Assembly: GCA_944373065.1 (NCBI GenBank)
Contig: CALWAJ010000062.1
Span: forward strand, 1 to 6,838
Length of the DNA stretch: 6,838 bases
Direction: 5' to 3'
Source: an uncultured Bacilli bacterium
GTDB taxonomy: Bacteria > Bacillota_I > Bacilli_A > RF39 > UBA660
Each line of letters starts with the position of its first letter. Position 1 is the first letter of the stretch. The notes below the pieces were generated by a model. It made no database searches. It saw only the letters and a list, made by a program, of their open reading frames with translations, and was not told where the DNA came from. The position numbers and the translations under genes are program-made. Shown here piece after piece: positions 1-5,621 of the stretch.

Positions 1-25
1 AAGTTAAATTAAAGGAGGGTGAAGT

Positions 26-436
26 ATGATTAAATTATCTGAAATAAAAGATGCATTAGATAGTGTTGATATCTCTAGTACTTGTTATTTTAATAAAGAA
101 ACGAATGAGATATTATGGCAATGGGATTATAATAAAGAGTATTCTACATATAAAGAAGAAGATGAAGCTAATGATAATATAATTAATATGTTTGATTATT
201 TTTATAAAAATGATTATTATATAATGCAAGATTTTATTGATACTATTGAAGATGTTAATTTAAGAGAAAAGTTATATGAAGCGACAAGGGGTAGGGGAGC
301 ATTTAGTAGATTTAGATACATCATTGAATCTAATGACTTACTTGATGATTGGTATAAATATAAAGATGAAAAATATAAGGCCATTGCTAAAGAATGGTGT
401 ATTGATAATAATATAGAATTTGAAGAGGATTGTTAA
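26..436 (+). CDS. UPF0158 family protein
   Basis: A small acidic protein of 136 residues that I recognise as UPF0158 family; its biochemical role is unknown. The family pattern is clear: an N-terminal segment resembling 'KLSEIKDALD', a segment YIMQDFIDTIED at about residues 65-76, the signature ATRGRGAFSRFR at 86-97, and a C-terminal WYKYKDEKYKAIAKEWC at 109-125 followed by an acidic tail. The length is normal for the family. No signal peptide or membrane segment is visible, so it is probably cytosolic. The start is well supported: AAAGGAGG at 11-18 lies seven bases before the ATG. The next gene follows after 11 bases and a third after another 11, so the three are probably co-transcribed. The promoter would lie upstream of the window. 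Family assignment is confident; function is unassigned. Confidence 0.88.
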   Translation: MIKLSEIKDALDSVDISSTCYFNKETNEILWQWDYNKEYSTYKEEDEANDNIINMFDYFYKNDYYIMQDFIDTIEDVNLREKLYEATRGRGAFSRFRYIIESNDLLDDWYKYKDEKYKAIAKEWCIDNNIEFEEDC

Positions 437-437
437 T

Positions 438-442
438 AGGTG
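438..442 (+). promoter_or_regulatory. Ribosome binding site deciding the start of the second gene
   Basis: AGGTG at 438-442 lies five bases before the ATG at 448. It supports that ATG rather than the in-frame TTG at 430, which would overlap the preceding gene and has no comparable upstream signal. Confidence 0.65.
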
Positions 443-447
443 AAAAT

Positions 448-807
448 ATGAAGTATGATGAATATATAATAAAGAAAGGAAAAACAGACTTGCTTTCGTC
501 TCTAAAAGCATTAAATAAGAATATAATTAAAGAAAATCTTGAAGACTATGATTTGGATAATATAGAAGAGTTAAAGGAATATATCATTGATAGCTTTGAA
601 TTTTGTTTAAGTACCTCTAAAACAGATTTATTTACTAGGCTTTATTTTCAGAAGCTACTTAATAATGAAAATTCAATGATTATGTCTGCATATCAAGATG
701 ATATTGAAGCACTATGGGTGTTTGTATATGAAAATAATGAAGGAATTTCTTATTATATTCCAACAGAAATAAAGAAAATTATAAAAAAAGAATTAAATAT
801 AAAGTAG
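448..807 (+). CDS. Small acidic hypothetical protein, possibly winged-helix-like
   Basis: A 119-residue protein that I cannot assign to a named family. It is mostly predicted helix and rich in Lys, Glu and Asp. The first part (about residues 10-50) reads as short helices with the pattern 'KTDLLSSLKALNKNIIKENL'. The last part (about 80-115) is a helix, then WVFVYENNEGISYYIPTEI, then a Lys-rich helix. This resembles the wing and final helix of N-terminal modules seen in some SEC-C and pRiA4b ORF-3-associated proteins of Bacillota, which would suit the neighbour downstream. That resemblance is from pattern memory, not a search. The protein sits between a UPF0158 gene and a pRiA4b ORF-3-like gene with 11-base gaps each side, so it is probably translated from the same transcript. 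No catalytic motif, signal peptide or membrane segment is visible. Confidence 0.72.
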   Translation: MKYDEYIIKKGKTDLLSSLKALNKNIIKENLEDYDLDNIEELKEYIIDSFEFCLSTSKTDLFTRLYFQKLLNNENSMIMSAYQDDIEALWVFVYENNEGISYYIPTEIKKIIKKELNIK

Positions 808-812
808 AGGTG
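807..812 (+). promoter_or_regulatory. Ribosome binding site deciding the start of the pRiA4b ORF-3-like gene
   Basis: GAGGTG at 807-812 overlaps the last base of the preceding stop codon. It favours the ATG at 819 (six bases away), with the adjacent ATG at 816 (three bases away) as the alternative. The in-frame GTG at 810 is part of this site and is therefore not a likely start. Confidence 0.65.
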
Positions 813-818
813 TTTATG

Positions 819-1412
819 ATGGAAAAAGTGTTAACTTTTAGAGTAGGAATAGAAAATTTAGAAGATAAGATATGGAGGAAAATAGAGATACCAGATAGAA
901 GAACTGTAGCAGATTTAGCATATACTATAATGGCTTCTTTTGACTCACTAGCATATCATTTATATAATATACAGTATAAAAATAAAGTTTATGATAGTTG
1001 GGTATGTATTGAGGATGATCATAGTGAAGTCCCTCCTATTAATGCCACAATCACTAAATTAAGTGATTTAAAATTAAAGAATAAAGATATTTTAGTAATG
1101 GAATATGACTTTGGCTCAACAACAACTTTTTATATTACATTTTTAGGCTCAAAAGAATTAAATATGCTTGATAGTTATAAATATCCTTTAATAGTTGATG
1201 GAGGAGGAAAGGGAATGCTTGATGATTTATGTGATTTTGGATTAAAAGAAATAGTAGATGATACAGATAAATTAGGACACTCTAATTATTATTTTACTCC
1301 TGGATATGAGAGAGAAGATAAGTATGATTATAGAGAATATGATATAAAACATGATAATGAAATATTGAAAGGAAGAATTTTAGCAATTAAGAATGGGTAT
1401 GAAGTTGAATAA
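819..1412 (+). CDS. Plasmid pRiA4b ORF-3-like family protein
   Basis: A 197-residue protein of the family named after plasmid pRiA4b ORF-3. These are common accessory proteins in bacteria, with no established reaction. Family features are an opening beta strand running into IWRKIEIP at residues 18-25; a helix and strand with FDSLAYHLYNIQY at 41-53, where the family usually has a conserved His-Leu-containing strand; the hallmark EYDFGSTTTFYI at 95-106; and YPLIVDGGGKG at 122-132, where the family usually has a Gly-rich, often Cys- and Pro-containing turn before an Asp-rich segment. The usual Cys/Pro residues of that turn are absent here, so this is a divergent member. The length is typical of the single-domain form. 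It is the last gene of the three-gene run; 55 bases separate it from metK, which has its own promoter. A start at 816 would add one Met. Confidence 0.82.
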   Translation: MEKVLTFRVGIENLEDKIWRKIEIPDRRTVADLAYTIMASFDSLAYHLYNIQYKNKVYDSWVCIEDDHSEVPPINATITKLSDLKLKNKDILVMEYDFGSTTTFYITFLGSKELNMLDSYKYPLIVDGGGKGMLDDLCDFGLKEIVDDTDKLGHSNYYFTPGYEREDKYDYREYDIKHDNEILKGRILAIKNGYEVE

Positions 1413-1416
1413 TTAG

Positions 1417-1444
1417 TTTCCAAAATAATTATAAATGCTATACT
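1417..1444 (+). promoter_or_regulatory. Extended -10 promoter for metK
   Basis: TTTCCA at 1417-1422 is a weak -35 (four of six consensus bases). A 16-base spacer leads to the extended -10 TGCTATACT at 1436-1444. Transcription would begin near 1451, exactly at the metK ribosome binding site, leaving a leader of only about 17 bases. This is a sequence-pattern prediction and AT-rich DNA gives chance matches, but the extended TGn element makes it better than average. Confidence 0.5.
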
Positions 1445-1450
1445 ATTATT

Positions 1451-1456
1451 AGAAGG
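1451..1456 (+). promoter_or_regulatory. Ribosome binding site deciding the metK start
   Basis: AGAAGG at 1451-1456 lies 11 bases before the ATG at 1468. It is only two bases from the in-frame GTG at 1459, too close to serve it. The ATG at 1468 also gives an N-terminus of the usual metK length before the GHPDK motif. Confidence 0.6.
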
Positions 1457-1467
1457 TTGTGAATTTT

Positions 1468-2490
1468 ATGAGATTATATACAAATGAAATAGTATTTAGG
1501 GGGCATCCTGATAAAGTGTGTGATCAAATTAGTGATGCTTTACTTGATGCTTATTTAAAAGAAGATAAACATTCTAGATGTGGTATAGAAGTTATGGGCG
1601 GTAAAGGTAAAATTTTTATTACAGGAGAAGTTACTAGTAAAGCTTCTGTTGATGTAGAAAGTATTGTTAAAAGAGTTCTATCTGATGTAGGTTATGATAC
1701 TAATTATAAAATTATAAATAACTTAGGTAAACAAAGTCCTGATATTGCTATGGGTACTAATGATGAAGTTGGAGGTGCAGGGGACCAAGGCATGATGTTT
1801 GGTTATGCAGTTAATGATACTAAAGAATTACTTCCTATTGCTATGGTAATACTTCAAAGATTTAGTAAATGGTATGATAAAGAAAGAATAGATTGTCCTT
1901 ATCTAAGAAGTGATGGTAAAGCAGAGATAACTGGTTATTATGATGATAATATGAAATTAAAGAAAATTAAATACTTTACTATCTCTTATCAAAATGATGA
2001 AGAGCATAGAGATTATACAGATAACTTAATAAAAGAAGCATGTATTAATATATGTAAAGATTATGATATTGAAATAGAAGAGTTTTTAATTAATCCAACA
2101 GGCAGATTTGAAATAGGTGGTTTTGCAGGAGACTCTGGTCTTACAGGAAGAAAGATAGTAGTAGATTCTTATCAGTCATTTTGTAAGGTAGGTGGTGGTG
2201 CTTTTTCTGGAAAAGATCCTACTAAAGTAGATAGGAGTGCAGCTTATAAAGCAAGAGAAATAGCAAAAACCTATCTAAAGAAATATAACTTATCTTGGTG
2301 TGAAGTCGTTATTAGTTATACAATTGGTATAGATAAACCTCTATCAATATATATAGACAGTGATAAAGGTTATATTGAACCAGATGAATATTTATATTTA
2401 GAGTGTACTCCTAAAAATATTATTAAAGATTTAGATTTATTAAATATCTGTTACGAAGAAAAAGCTAGATTTGGACATTTCCAAGACTAG
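1468..2490 (+). CDS. metK: S-adenosylmethionine synthetase (methionine adenosyltransferase), short divergent form
   Basis: Makes S-adenosylmethionine, phosphate and pyrophosphate from methionine and ATP in the cytosol. Active-site residues known from the E. coli enzyme are all present: GHPDK at residues 12-16 (His and Asp), GAGDQG at 103-108, DGK ending at Lys151, GDSGLTGRK at 221-229, and GGGAFSGKDPTKVDRSAAY at 242-260 with its two Lys and the Asp. It is therefore probably active. It is unusual in three ways. At 340 residues it is about 40 shorter than the common 380-400. The segment before GHPDK reads NEIVFR instead of SESV-Ser/Thr-Glu. The protein stops just after the GHF motif, without the usual tail of about 20-25 residues. 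The mobile loop before GAGDQG also looks about three residues shorter than in E. coli. Its own promoter and terminator make it a single-gene transcription unit. It could be the sole cellular enzyme or an accessory copy. Confidence 0.93.
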   Translation: MRLYTNEIVFRGHPDKVCDQISDALLDAYLKEDKHSRCGIEVMGGKGKIFITGEVTSKASVDVESIVKRVLSDVGYDTNYKIINNLGKQSPDIAMGTNDEVGGAGDQGMMFGYAVNDTKELLPIAMVILQRFSKWYDKERIDCPYLRSDGKAEITGYYDDNMKLKKIKYFTISYQNDEEHRDYTDNLIKEACINICKDYDIEIEEFLINPTGRFEIGGFAGDSGLTGRKIVVDSYQSFCKVGGGAFSGKDPTKVDRSAAYKAREIAKTYLKKYNLSWCEVVISYTIGIDKPLSIYIDSDKGYIEPDEYLYLECTPKNIIKDLDLLNICYEEKARFGHFQD

Positions 2491-2496
2491 TTTTTT
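2461..2496 (+). terminator. Intrinsic terminator folded into the 3' end of metK
   Basis: The last 26 bases of metK can fold as CTAG (2465-2468) with CTAG (2487-2490), a small A/A mismatch and T-G wobble, then TTGGA (2471-2475) with TCCAA (2480-2484) around a CATT loop. TTTTTT at 2491-2496 and then AATTTT follow directly. Upstream AAAG at 2461-2464 can extend the stem into the T run. The stem is imperfect and only moderately stable, so efficiency is uncertain. Confidence 0.55.
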
Positions 2497-2514
2497 AATT
2501 TTAATCTGAAAAGC

Positions 2515-2529
2515 TTGTAGTTTCTACAA
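2515..2529. promoter_or_regulatory. Perfect inverted repeat over the -35: possible operator
   Basis: TTGTAG TTT CTACAA forms perfect six-base arms around a three-base centre. The left arm is the -35 hexamer and the right arm lies in the spacer, an arrangement typical of a repressor site. No T run follows, so it is not a terminator. The cognate regulator is unknown and none is encoded nearby in the window. A chance palindrome is possible in AT-rich DNA. Confidence 0.4.
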
Positions 2530-2542
2530 ATTATGATATAAT
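2515..2542 (+). promoter_or_regulatory. Extended -10 promoter for the helicase-nuclease gene
   Basis: TTGTAG at 2515-2520 is a partial -35. A 16-base spacer leads to a perfect extended -10, TGATATAAT, at 2534-2542. Transcription would begin near 2549, where the ribosome binding site AAAGGA starts (2549-2554), 11 bases before the ATG at 2566. The leader would be only about 17 bases. The perfect TATAAT with TGn makes this the strongest vegetative-type promoter match in the window. Confidence 0.65.
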
Positions 2543-2565
2543 AACGCCAAAGGAATTGGAAAATT

Positions 2566-5142
2566 ATGGAAAAATATTTGGAAGAAGCTTTAAAAACAGG
2601 GGAATATTTAAAAATTACGACAAGAAATAATAAAGAATTGACAATAAAGGTTATTAAATATGATTTACTTAAGGTCTATTATCGTTTTAAAAACACTTTT
2701 AATGAAAGTTGTATAAAAAGAGAAAATATAGTAGCAGTTAAATTTGCTAATAAATTAAAACAACACGATTTTGAAAAAAGACAATCAAATTATTATTCTC
2801 TTATAACTGCTTACGCTAATTATTATAAGAATTACGTAAAAGAAATTGGAAATAAAGTTAAGCTATTTGATACTATTTTTGATTCTCTATATACTAAAGA
2901 TAACAACAATTTGCTTTTAAACTATTTTCAAGGAGAGATTATTAATAATAAAGAAGAAGTAGAAAAAAGTATATGCCTACTATTAGATAAATCAAACAAT
3001 TCTCAAAAAGAAGCCATAAAAAATGCTTTAAATCATAAAGTATCAGTAATAGAAGGGCCTCCAGGAACTGGAAAAACAACAACTATTTTAAGTATTATAG
3101 CGAATTTAATAAATGAAAACAAAAAAGTAATTGTCGTATCAAAAAACAATTCAGCAGTTAATAATATAATTGAAGAATTTCAAAAGATGGGCTTACCAGA
3201 ATTTTATGTTAGATATGGTCGTAAAGATGTTATGACTGCTCTTAGAAATAATATAAATATAAAGCTAGATACTTTAGAAAAAGATTTAAACAATATTAAT
3301 ATAAAACCAGATAACATTATTAAATTACAAAGTTTAAACGAAGAATTAAGAACTTTAGAAAAAGATATTAATGATTTAATTGATGTTAAAAATTTAATTA
3401 TTGAATTAAAAAGTCAAAAGAAGTTTATAGATAAGAAAGTATCTACTTATAATTTTTCTAATTATTTAACAGAAAATGAAAAGAAATTTTTATGTGAAAA
3501 AAATGCTAGTATTTCGAAAATTAACAGAATAATTAAAATTGCCAATAAGAAGCATTATAATTTCTTAGAAAAACTTTTTATAAAATATGTTTTATGTTTA
3601 GAAAATAAAGATTTAGATATTAAACTTAATGCTATATTTAATTTATTAGAGCAAATGTATATAAATAAAGAATTAGCTCTAAAGGAAGAAATTTTACTAA
3701 AAGGTGATTTAGAGGACAAACAAAAGCGAGTTAAAAATATTTATGAAGAATATAATAAGTTATCATTAGATTATTTCTTATATTATTTAAAAAAAAGTAT
3801 TACTATTTCAAAGAAAAATATTACTACTAATAAAGAATTAATTAAGCATACTTTCAATATATATCCCTTAATATTAACAACAGCAGATGGCTTTCTATTT
3901 AATTTTGATTATTTAATAAAGAATGGCTTAGATATTGATTCTATTATCATTGATGAATCTTCTCAATGTGATGTTTTAACTGGCTTACCTTTATTATTTT
4001 TAGCAAAAAAACTAATAGTTGTAGGTGATAGTAAACAATTAAGTGCCATAACAGAAGATAAAAAAATAGAAACTGACATCAATGAGTTTTATCGTTATGA
4101 AAATAACAACTTCTTAAATACAATTAAAAATGTTTTTCAAATTACACCTACAATATTACTAGAGCATTATCGTTGTAATTATCATATAATAAATTTTTGT
4201 AATAAATACTATTATGATAGTGAGTTAAAGATATATAAAGAAGCCTCCAAAGATTCAATATCTATAATTAATGTTGACCAATATAAAGGTGCGAGTAAAA
4301 AAGATGGGTCATTTATTAATGAAAGAGAAATTAAGTCTATTAAAGAGAATATCAAAGATATAAATAATACTTTTATAATTACCCCATTTAAAGCTCAAGC
4401 TACATTACTTAAAGAAGAATATAATGATAAAATGTGCGGTACTATTCATTGTTTTCAAGGTAAAGGAGCTAACAATGTGTATTTTTCAACTGTGTTTAAC
4501 AAGTTAGATTTTTGTGAAAAACATATTAAAGGTAAAAACAATTTATTTACTAAAGAACTAGTTAATGTGGCAGTTTCAAGAGCGAAAGAGAAGTTTATTT
4601 TAGTATGTGATAGAAAGTTTTTCTTAGATAATGGTAAGTATGTTCCAGATATTAAAAACTTAATAAATTATATAAACATATATGGTGATGAAATTGTTGA
4701 TCAGAGTAATTGCATTTTTGATTATTTATATAGACAAATTAAGTATTTTAAAGCAACTAAATTGTTTGACAATATATATGAGAAGGCTTTATTTGAGGCT
4801 TTAAATACAATATTTATTGATTCACCTTATAAATGCTATCTTAAATTGAGATTAACTGAACTTGTTACTAATAAAGAGTTTTTAGAAAAGAATCCAGATA
4901 TTTTACGATATATTTTAAATGGTGCCCATGCTGATTTTACTATAATTGATAAAAGAATAAATATGCCAATTTTAGTTATAGAACTTGATGGTAAAGACCA
5001 CGAAAAAGAAGAACAAATAAAAAAAGATAGATTTAAAAAATTAGCCTTAAACGCTTCTAATATAGAAGTTTATAGAATGCCTTCAAAAAAAGCATATGAT
5101 ACATTAGATTTAAAAGAAAAAGTATTTTCATACCTATCTTAA
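2566..5142 (+). CDS. Superfamily 1 Upf1/DNA2-like helicase fused to a DUF2726 nuclease-like domain
   Basis: An 858-residue cytosolic protein predicted to move along or unwind nucleic acid using ATP and to cut it. After a small beta-rich N-terminal segment (about 10-60), the helicase core has Q147 (Q motif), Walker A GPPGTGKT at 164-171, motif Ia VIVVSKNNS at 188-196, motif II DESSQ at 463-467, motif III GDSKQL at 487-492, EHYR at 533-536, motif V GTIHCFQGKG at 625-634 and motif VI VAVSRAK at 668-674. The long insert between Ia and II (about 230-430) is Lys/Glu-rich and coiled-coil-like, like the stalk of Upf1-type enzymes. The C-terminal part (about 735-858) matches DUF2726: E739/E744 on a helix, HADF with D790, ELDGKDH with E806 and D808, then Q817 and D821, a PD-(D/E)XK-type active site. 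All core residues look intact. RNA versus DNA substrate cannot be told. It has its own promoter and tandem TAA stops. An anti-phage role is inference; repair is an alternative. Confidence 0.9.
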   Translation: MEKYLEEALKTGEYLKITTRNNKELTIKVIKYDLLKVYYRFKNTFNESCIKRENIVAVKFANKLKQHDFEKRQSNYYSLITAYANYYKNYVKEIGNKVKLFDTIFDSLYTKDNNNLLLNYFQGEIINNKEEVEKSICLLLDKSNNSQKEAIKNALNHKVSVIEGPPGTGKTTTILSIIANLINENKKVIVVSKNNSAVNNIIEEFQKMGLPEFYVRYGRKDVMTALRNNINIKLDTLEKDLNNINIKPDNIIKLQSLNEELRTLEKDINDLIDVKNLIIELKSQKKFIDKKVSTYNFSNYLTENEKKFLCEKNASISKINRIIKIANKKHYNFLEKLFIKYVLCLENKDLDIKLNAIFNLLEQMYINKELALKEEILLKGDLEDKQKRVKNIYEEYNKLSLDYFLYYLKKSITISKKNITTNKELIKHTFNIYPLILTTADGFLFNFDYLIKNGLDIDSIIIDESSQCDVLTGLPLLFLAKKLIVVGDSKQLSAITEDKKIETDINEFYRYENNNFLNTIKNVFQITPTILLEHYRCNYHIINFCNKYYYDSELKIYKEASKDSISIINVDQYKGASKKDGSFINEREIKSIKENIKDINNTFIITPFKAQATLLKEEYNDKMCGTIHCFQGKGANNVYFSTVFNKLDFCEKHIKGKNNLFTKELVNVAVSRAKEKFILVCDRKFFLDNGKYVPDIKNLINYINIYGDEIVDQSNCIFDYLYRQIKYFKATKLFDNIYEKALFEALNTIFIDSPYKCYLKLRLTELVTNKEFLEKNPDILRYILNGAHADFTIIDKRINMPILVIELDGKDHEKEEQIKKDRFKKLALNASNIEVYRMPSKKAYDTLDLKEKVFSYLS

Positions 5143-5156
5143 TAAACTCTATTACA

Positions 5157-5328
5157 ATGTATAAATTTTTAAAATTTTAAGAGAGATAATATTAATAATG
5201 TTTTTGCTAGAAATTATAATAAAGTATTTCCTGCTGATATTTACAGTTATGAATTATTTAATTCTACTAGTTATTTAGAAAATGATTATCTAAGTAGATT
5301 AAAAACATATAAAAAGATGCTTGTTTAA
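5157..5328 (+). pseudogene. Frameshifted remnant, end of an unknown gene
   Basis: From 5173 to a TAA at 5326-5328 an open frame of 51 codons reads like real protein (for example FARNYNKVFPADIYSYELFN and YLSRLKTYKKMLV), but it has no ATG, GTG or TTG near its beginning. An ATG at 5157 opens MYKFLKF and then stops. Removing one T from the run at 5175-5178 would join that frame to the downstream one and give a product of about 57 residues. No good ribosome binding site precedes 5157. The stop is followed directly by a terminator whose left arm lies in the last codons, as at metK, which suggests a genuine gene end. I do not recognise the family. A sequencing error in the T run could also explain the break. 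Confidence 0.4.
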
Positions 5329-5357
5329 TTTAAGAAAAAATAGTCAGCATCTTTTTT
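5311..5357. terminator. Intrinsic terminator, possibly bidirectional
   Basis: AAAAAGATGCT at 5311-5321 pairs perfectly with AGCATCTTTTT at 5346-5356, an 11-base stem around a 24-base loop. T-rich DNA follows (T6 at 5352-5357, then ATTTT). The A run on the left arm gives a T run on the opposite strand, so it could stop transcripts from both sides. It would end transcripts from the helicase gene and the remnant and insulate the downstream operon. The loop is larger than usual. Confidence 0.7.
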
Positions 5358-5362
5358 ATTTT

Positions 5363-5555
5363 CATAAATTTTTATATAATATAATTGAAAATAACAAAGA
5401 ATACTTAGCCTTTATGAAAACAAAAGAGTCTTTAATTAATGAGGTATATAAAAATAATAAAAGAAATTTATAGTTATAAAGTATTTGCATTTGCCATATT
5501 TTTTGCTAGTCCCAGTAATGATTATTTAAAGTGGATAGAAGAGGAAACTAAGTAA
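5363..5555 (+). pseudogene. Second broken coding remnant, unknown family
   Basis: Two overlapping frames both look like coding sequence. One runs from about 5363 to a TAG at 5471-5473 and includes YNIIENNKEYLAFMKTKESL. The other ends at a TAA at 5553-5555 and includes VFAFAIFFASPSNDYLKWIE. A single frameshift around 5440-5470 would join them. The second frame alone could start at an ATG at 5439 and give 38 residues, but its upstream signal is weak. The stretch has no clear start of its own, so it looks like the tail of a decayed gene rather than an intact small gene. I do not recognise the family. Confidence 0.35.
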
Positions 5556-5562
5556 TTTTCTC

Positions 5563-5593
5563 TTGACTTAGAGTTAAGTCTAAGTGATAAAAT
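5563..5593 (+). promoter_or_regulatory. MerR-type promoter with a 19-base spacer
   Basis: TTGACT at 5563-5568 is a near-consensus -35, and TAAAAT at 5588-5593 is a good -10. They are separated by exactly 19 bases instead of the usual 17. This over-long spacer containing a dyad is the hallmark of promoters remodelled by MerR-family activators. Transcription would start near 5600, followed by the ribosome binding site AAGGAGG at 5609-5615, six bases before the ATG at 5622. Confidence 0.85.
5566..5585. promoter_or_regulatory. MerR-family operator dyad
   Basis: ACTTAGA (5566-5572) and TCTAAGT (5579-5585) are perfect seven-base inverted arms. The central GTTAAG differs from a full palindrome at one base pair. 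The CTTAGAGTTAA-type sequence closely resembles operators of MerR-family regulators of the AdhR kind in Bacillota, which respond to aldehydes or other electrophiles. It lies between -35 and -10 as such operators do. The matching regulator gene is not in the window. Confidence 0.82.
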
Positions 5594-5621
5594 TATCTTG
5601 TAAGAAAGAAGGAGGAGAGTA

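Larger units (their letters stand above)
5143..5621. other. Gene-poor interval with remnants, terminator and inducible promoter
   Basis: No intact gene is visible in these 479 bases. They hold two short runs that read like broken coding sequence (about 5157-5328 and 5363-5555), a hairpin terminator between them (5311-5357), and the MerR-type promoter of the next operon (5563-5593). No tRNA, CRISPR repeat or insertion-sequence end was seen. Confidence 0.7.

Noticed and set aside
430..447. Upstream TTG start for the second gene
   Set aside because: It would overlap the preceding gene and has no good ribosome binding site; ATG at 448 has AGGTG at the right distance.
810..818. GTG start at 810 for the pRiA4b ORF-3-like gene
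   Set aside because: The GTG is part of the ribosome binding site itself; ATG at 819 (or 816) fits better.
1459..1467. GTG start at 1459 for metK
   Set aside because: Only two bases follow AGAAGG, too close for initiation; ATG at 1468 gives the usual N-terminal length before GHPDK.
2515..2529. Palindrome as the metK terminator
   Set aside because: No T run follows it, and a better terminator sits at the end of metK itself.
5198..5278. Hydrophobic 26-residue reading frame (MFLLEIIIKYFLL...), possible small membrane toxin
   Set aside because: It has no well-placed ribosome binding site and lies out of frame inside the more coding-like remnant; AT-rich DNA readily gives hydrophobic chance frames.
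5375..5385. Overlapping TATAAT sequences as a promoter
   Set aside because: No convincing -35 at a suitable distance and no intact gene downstream; expected by chance in this AT-rich stretch.
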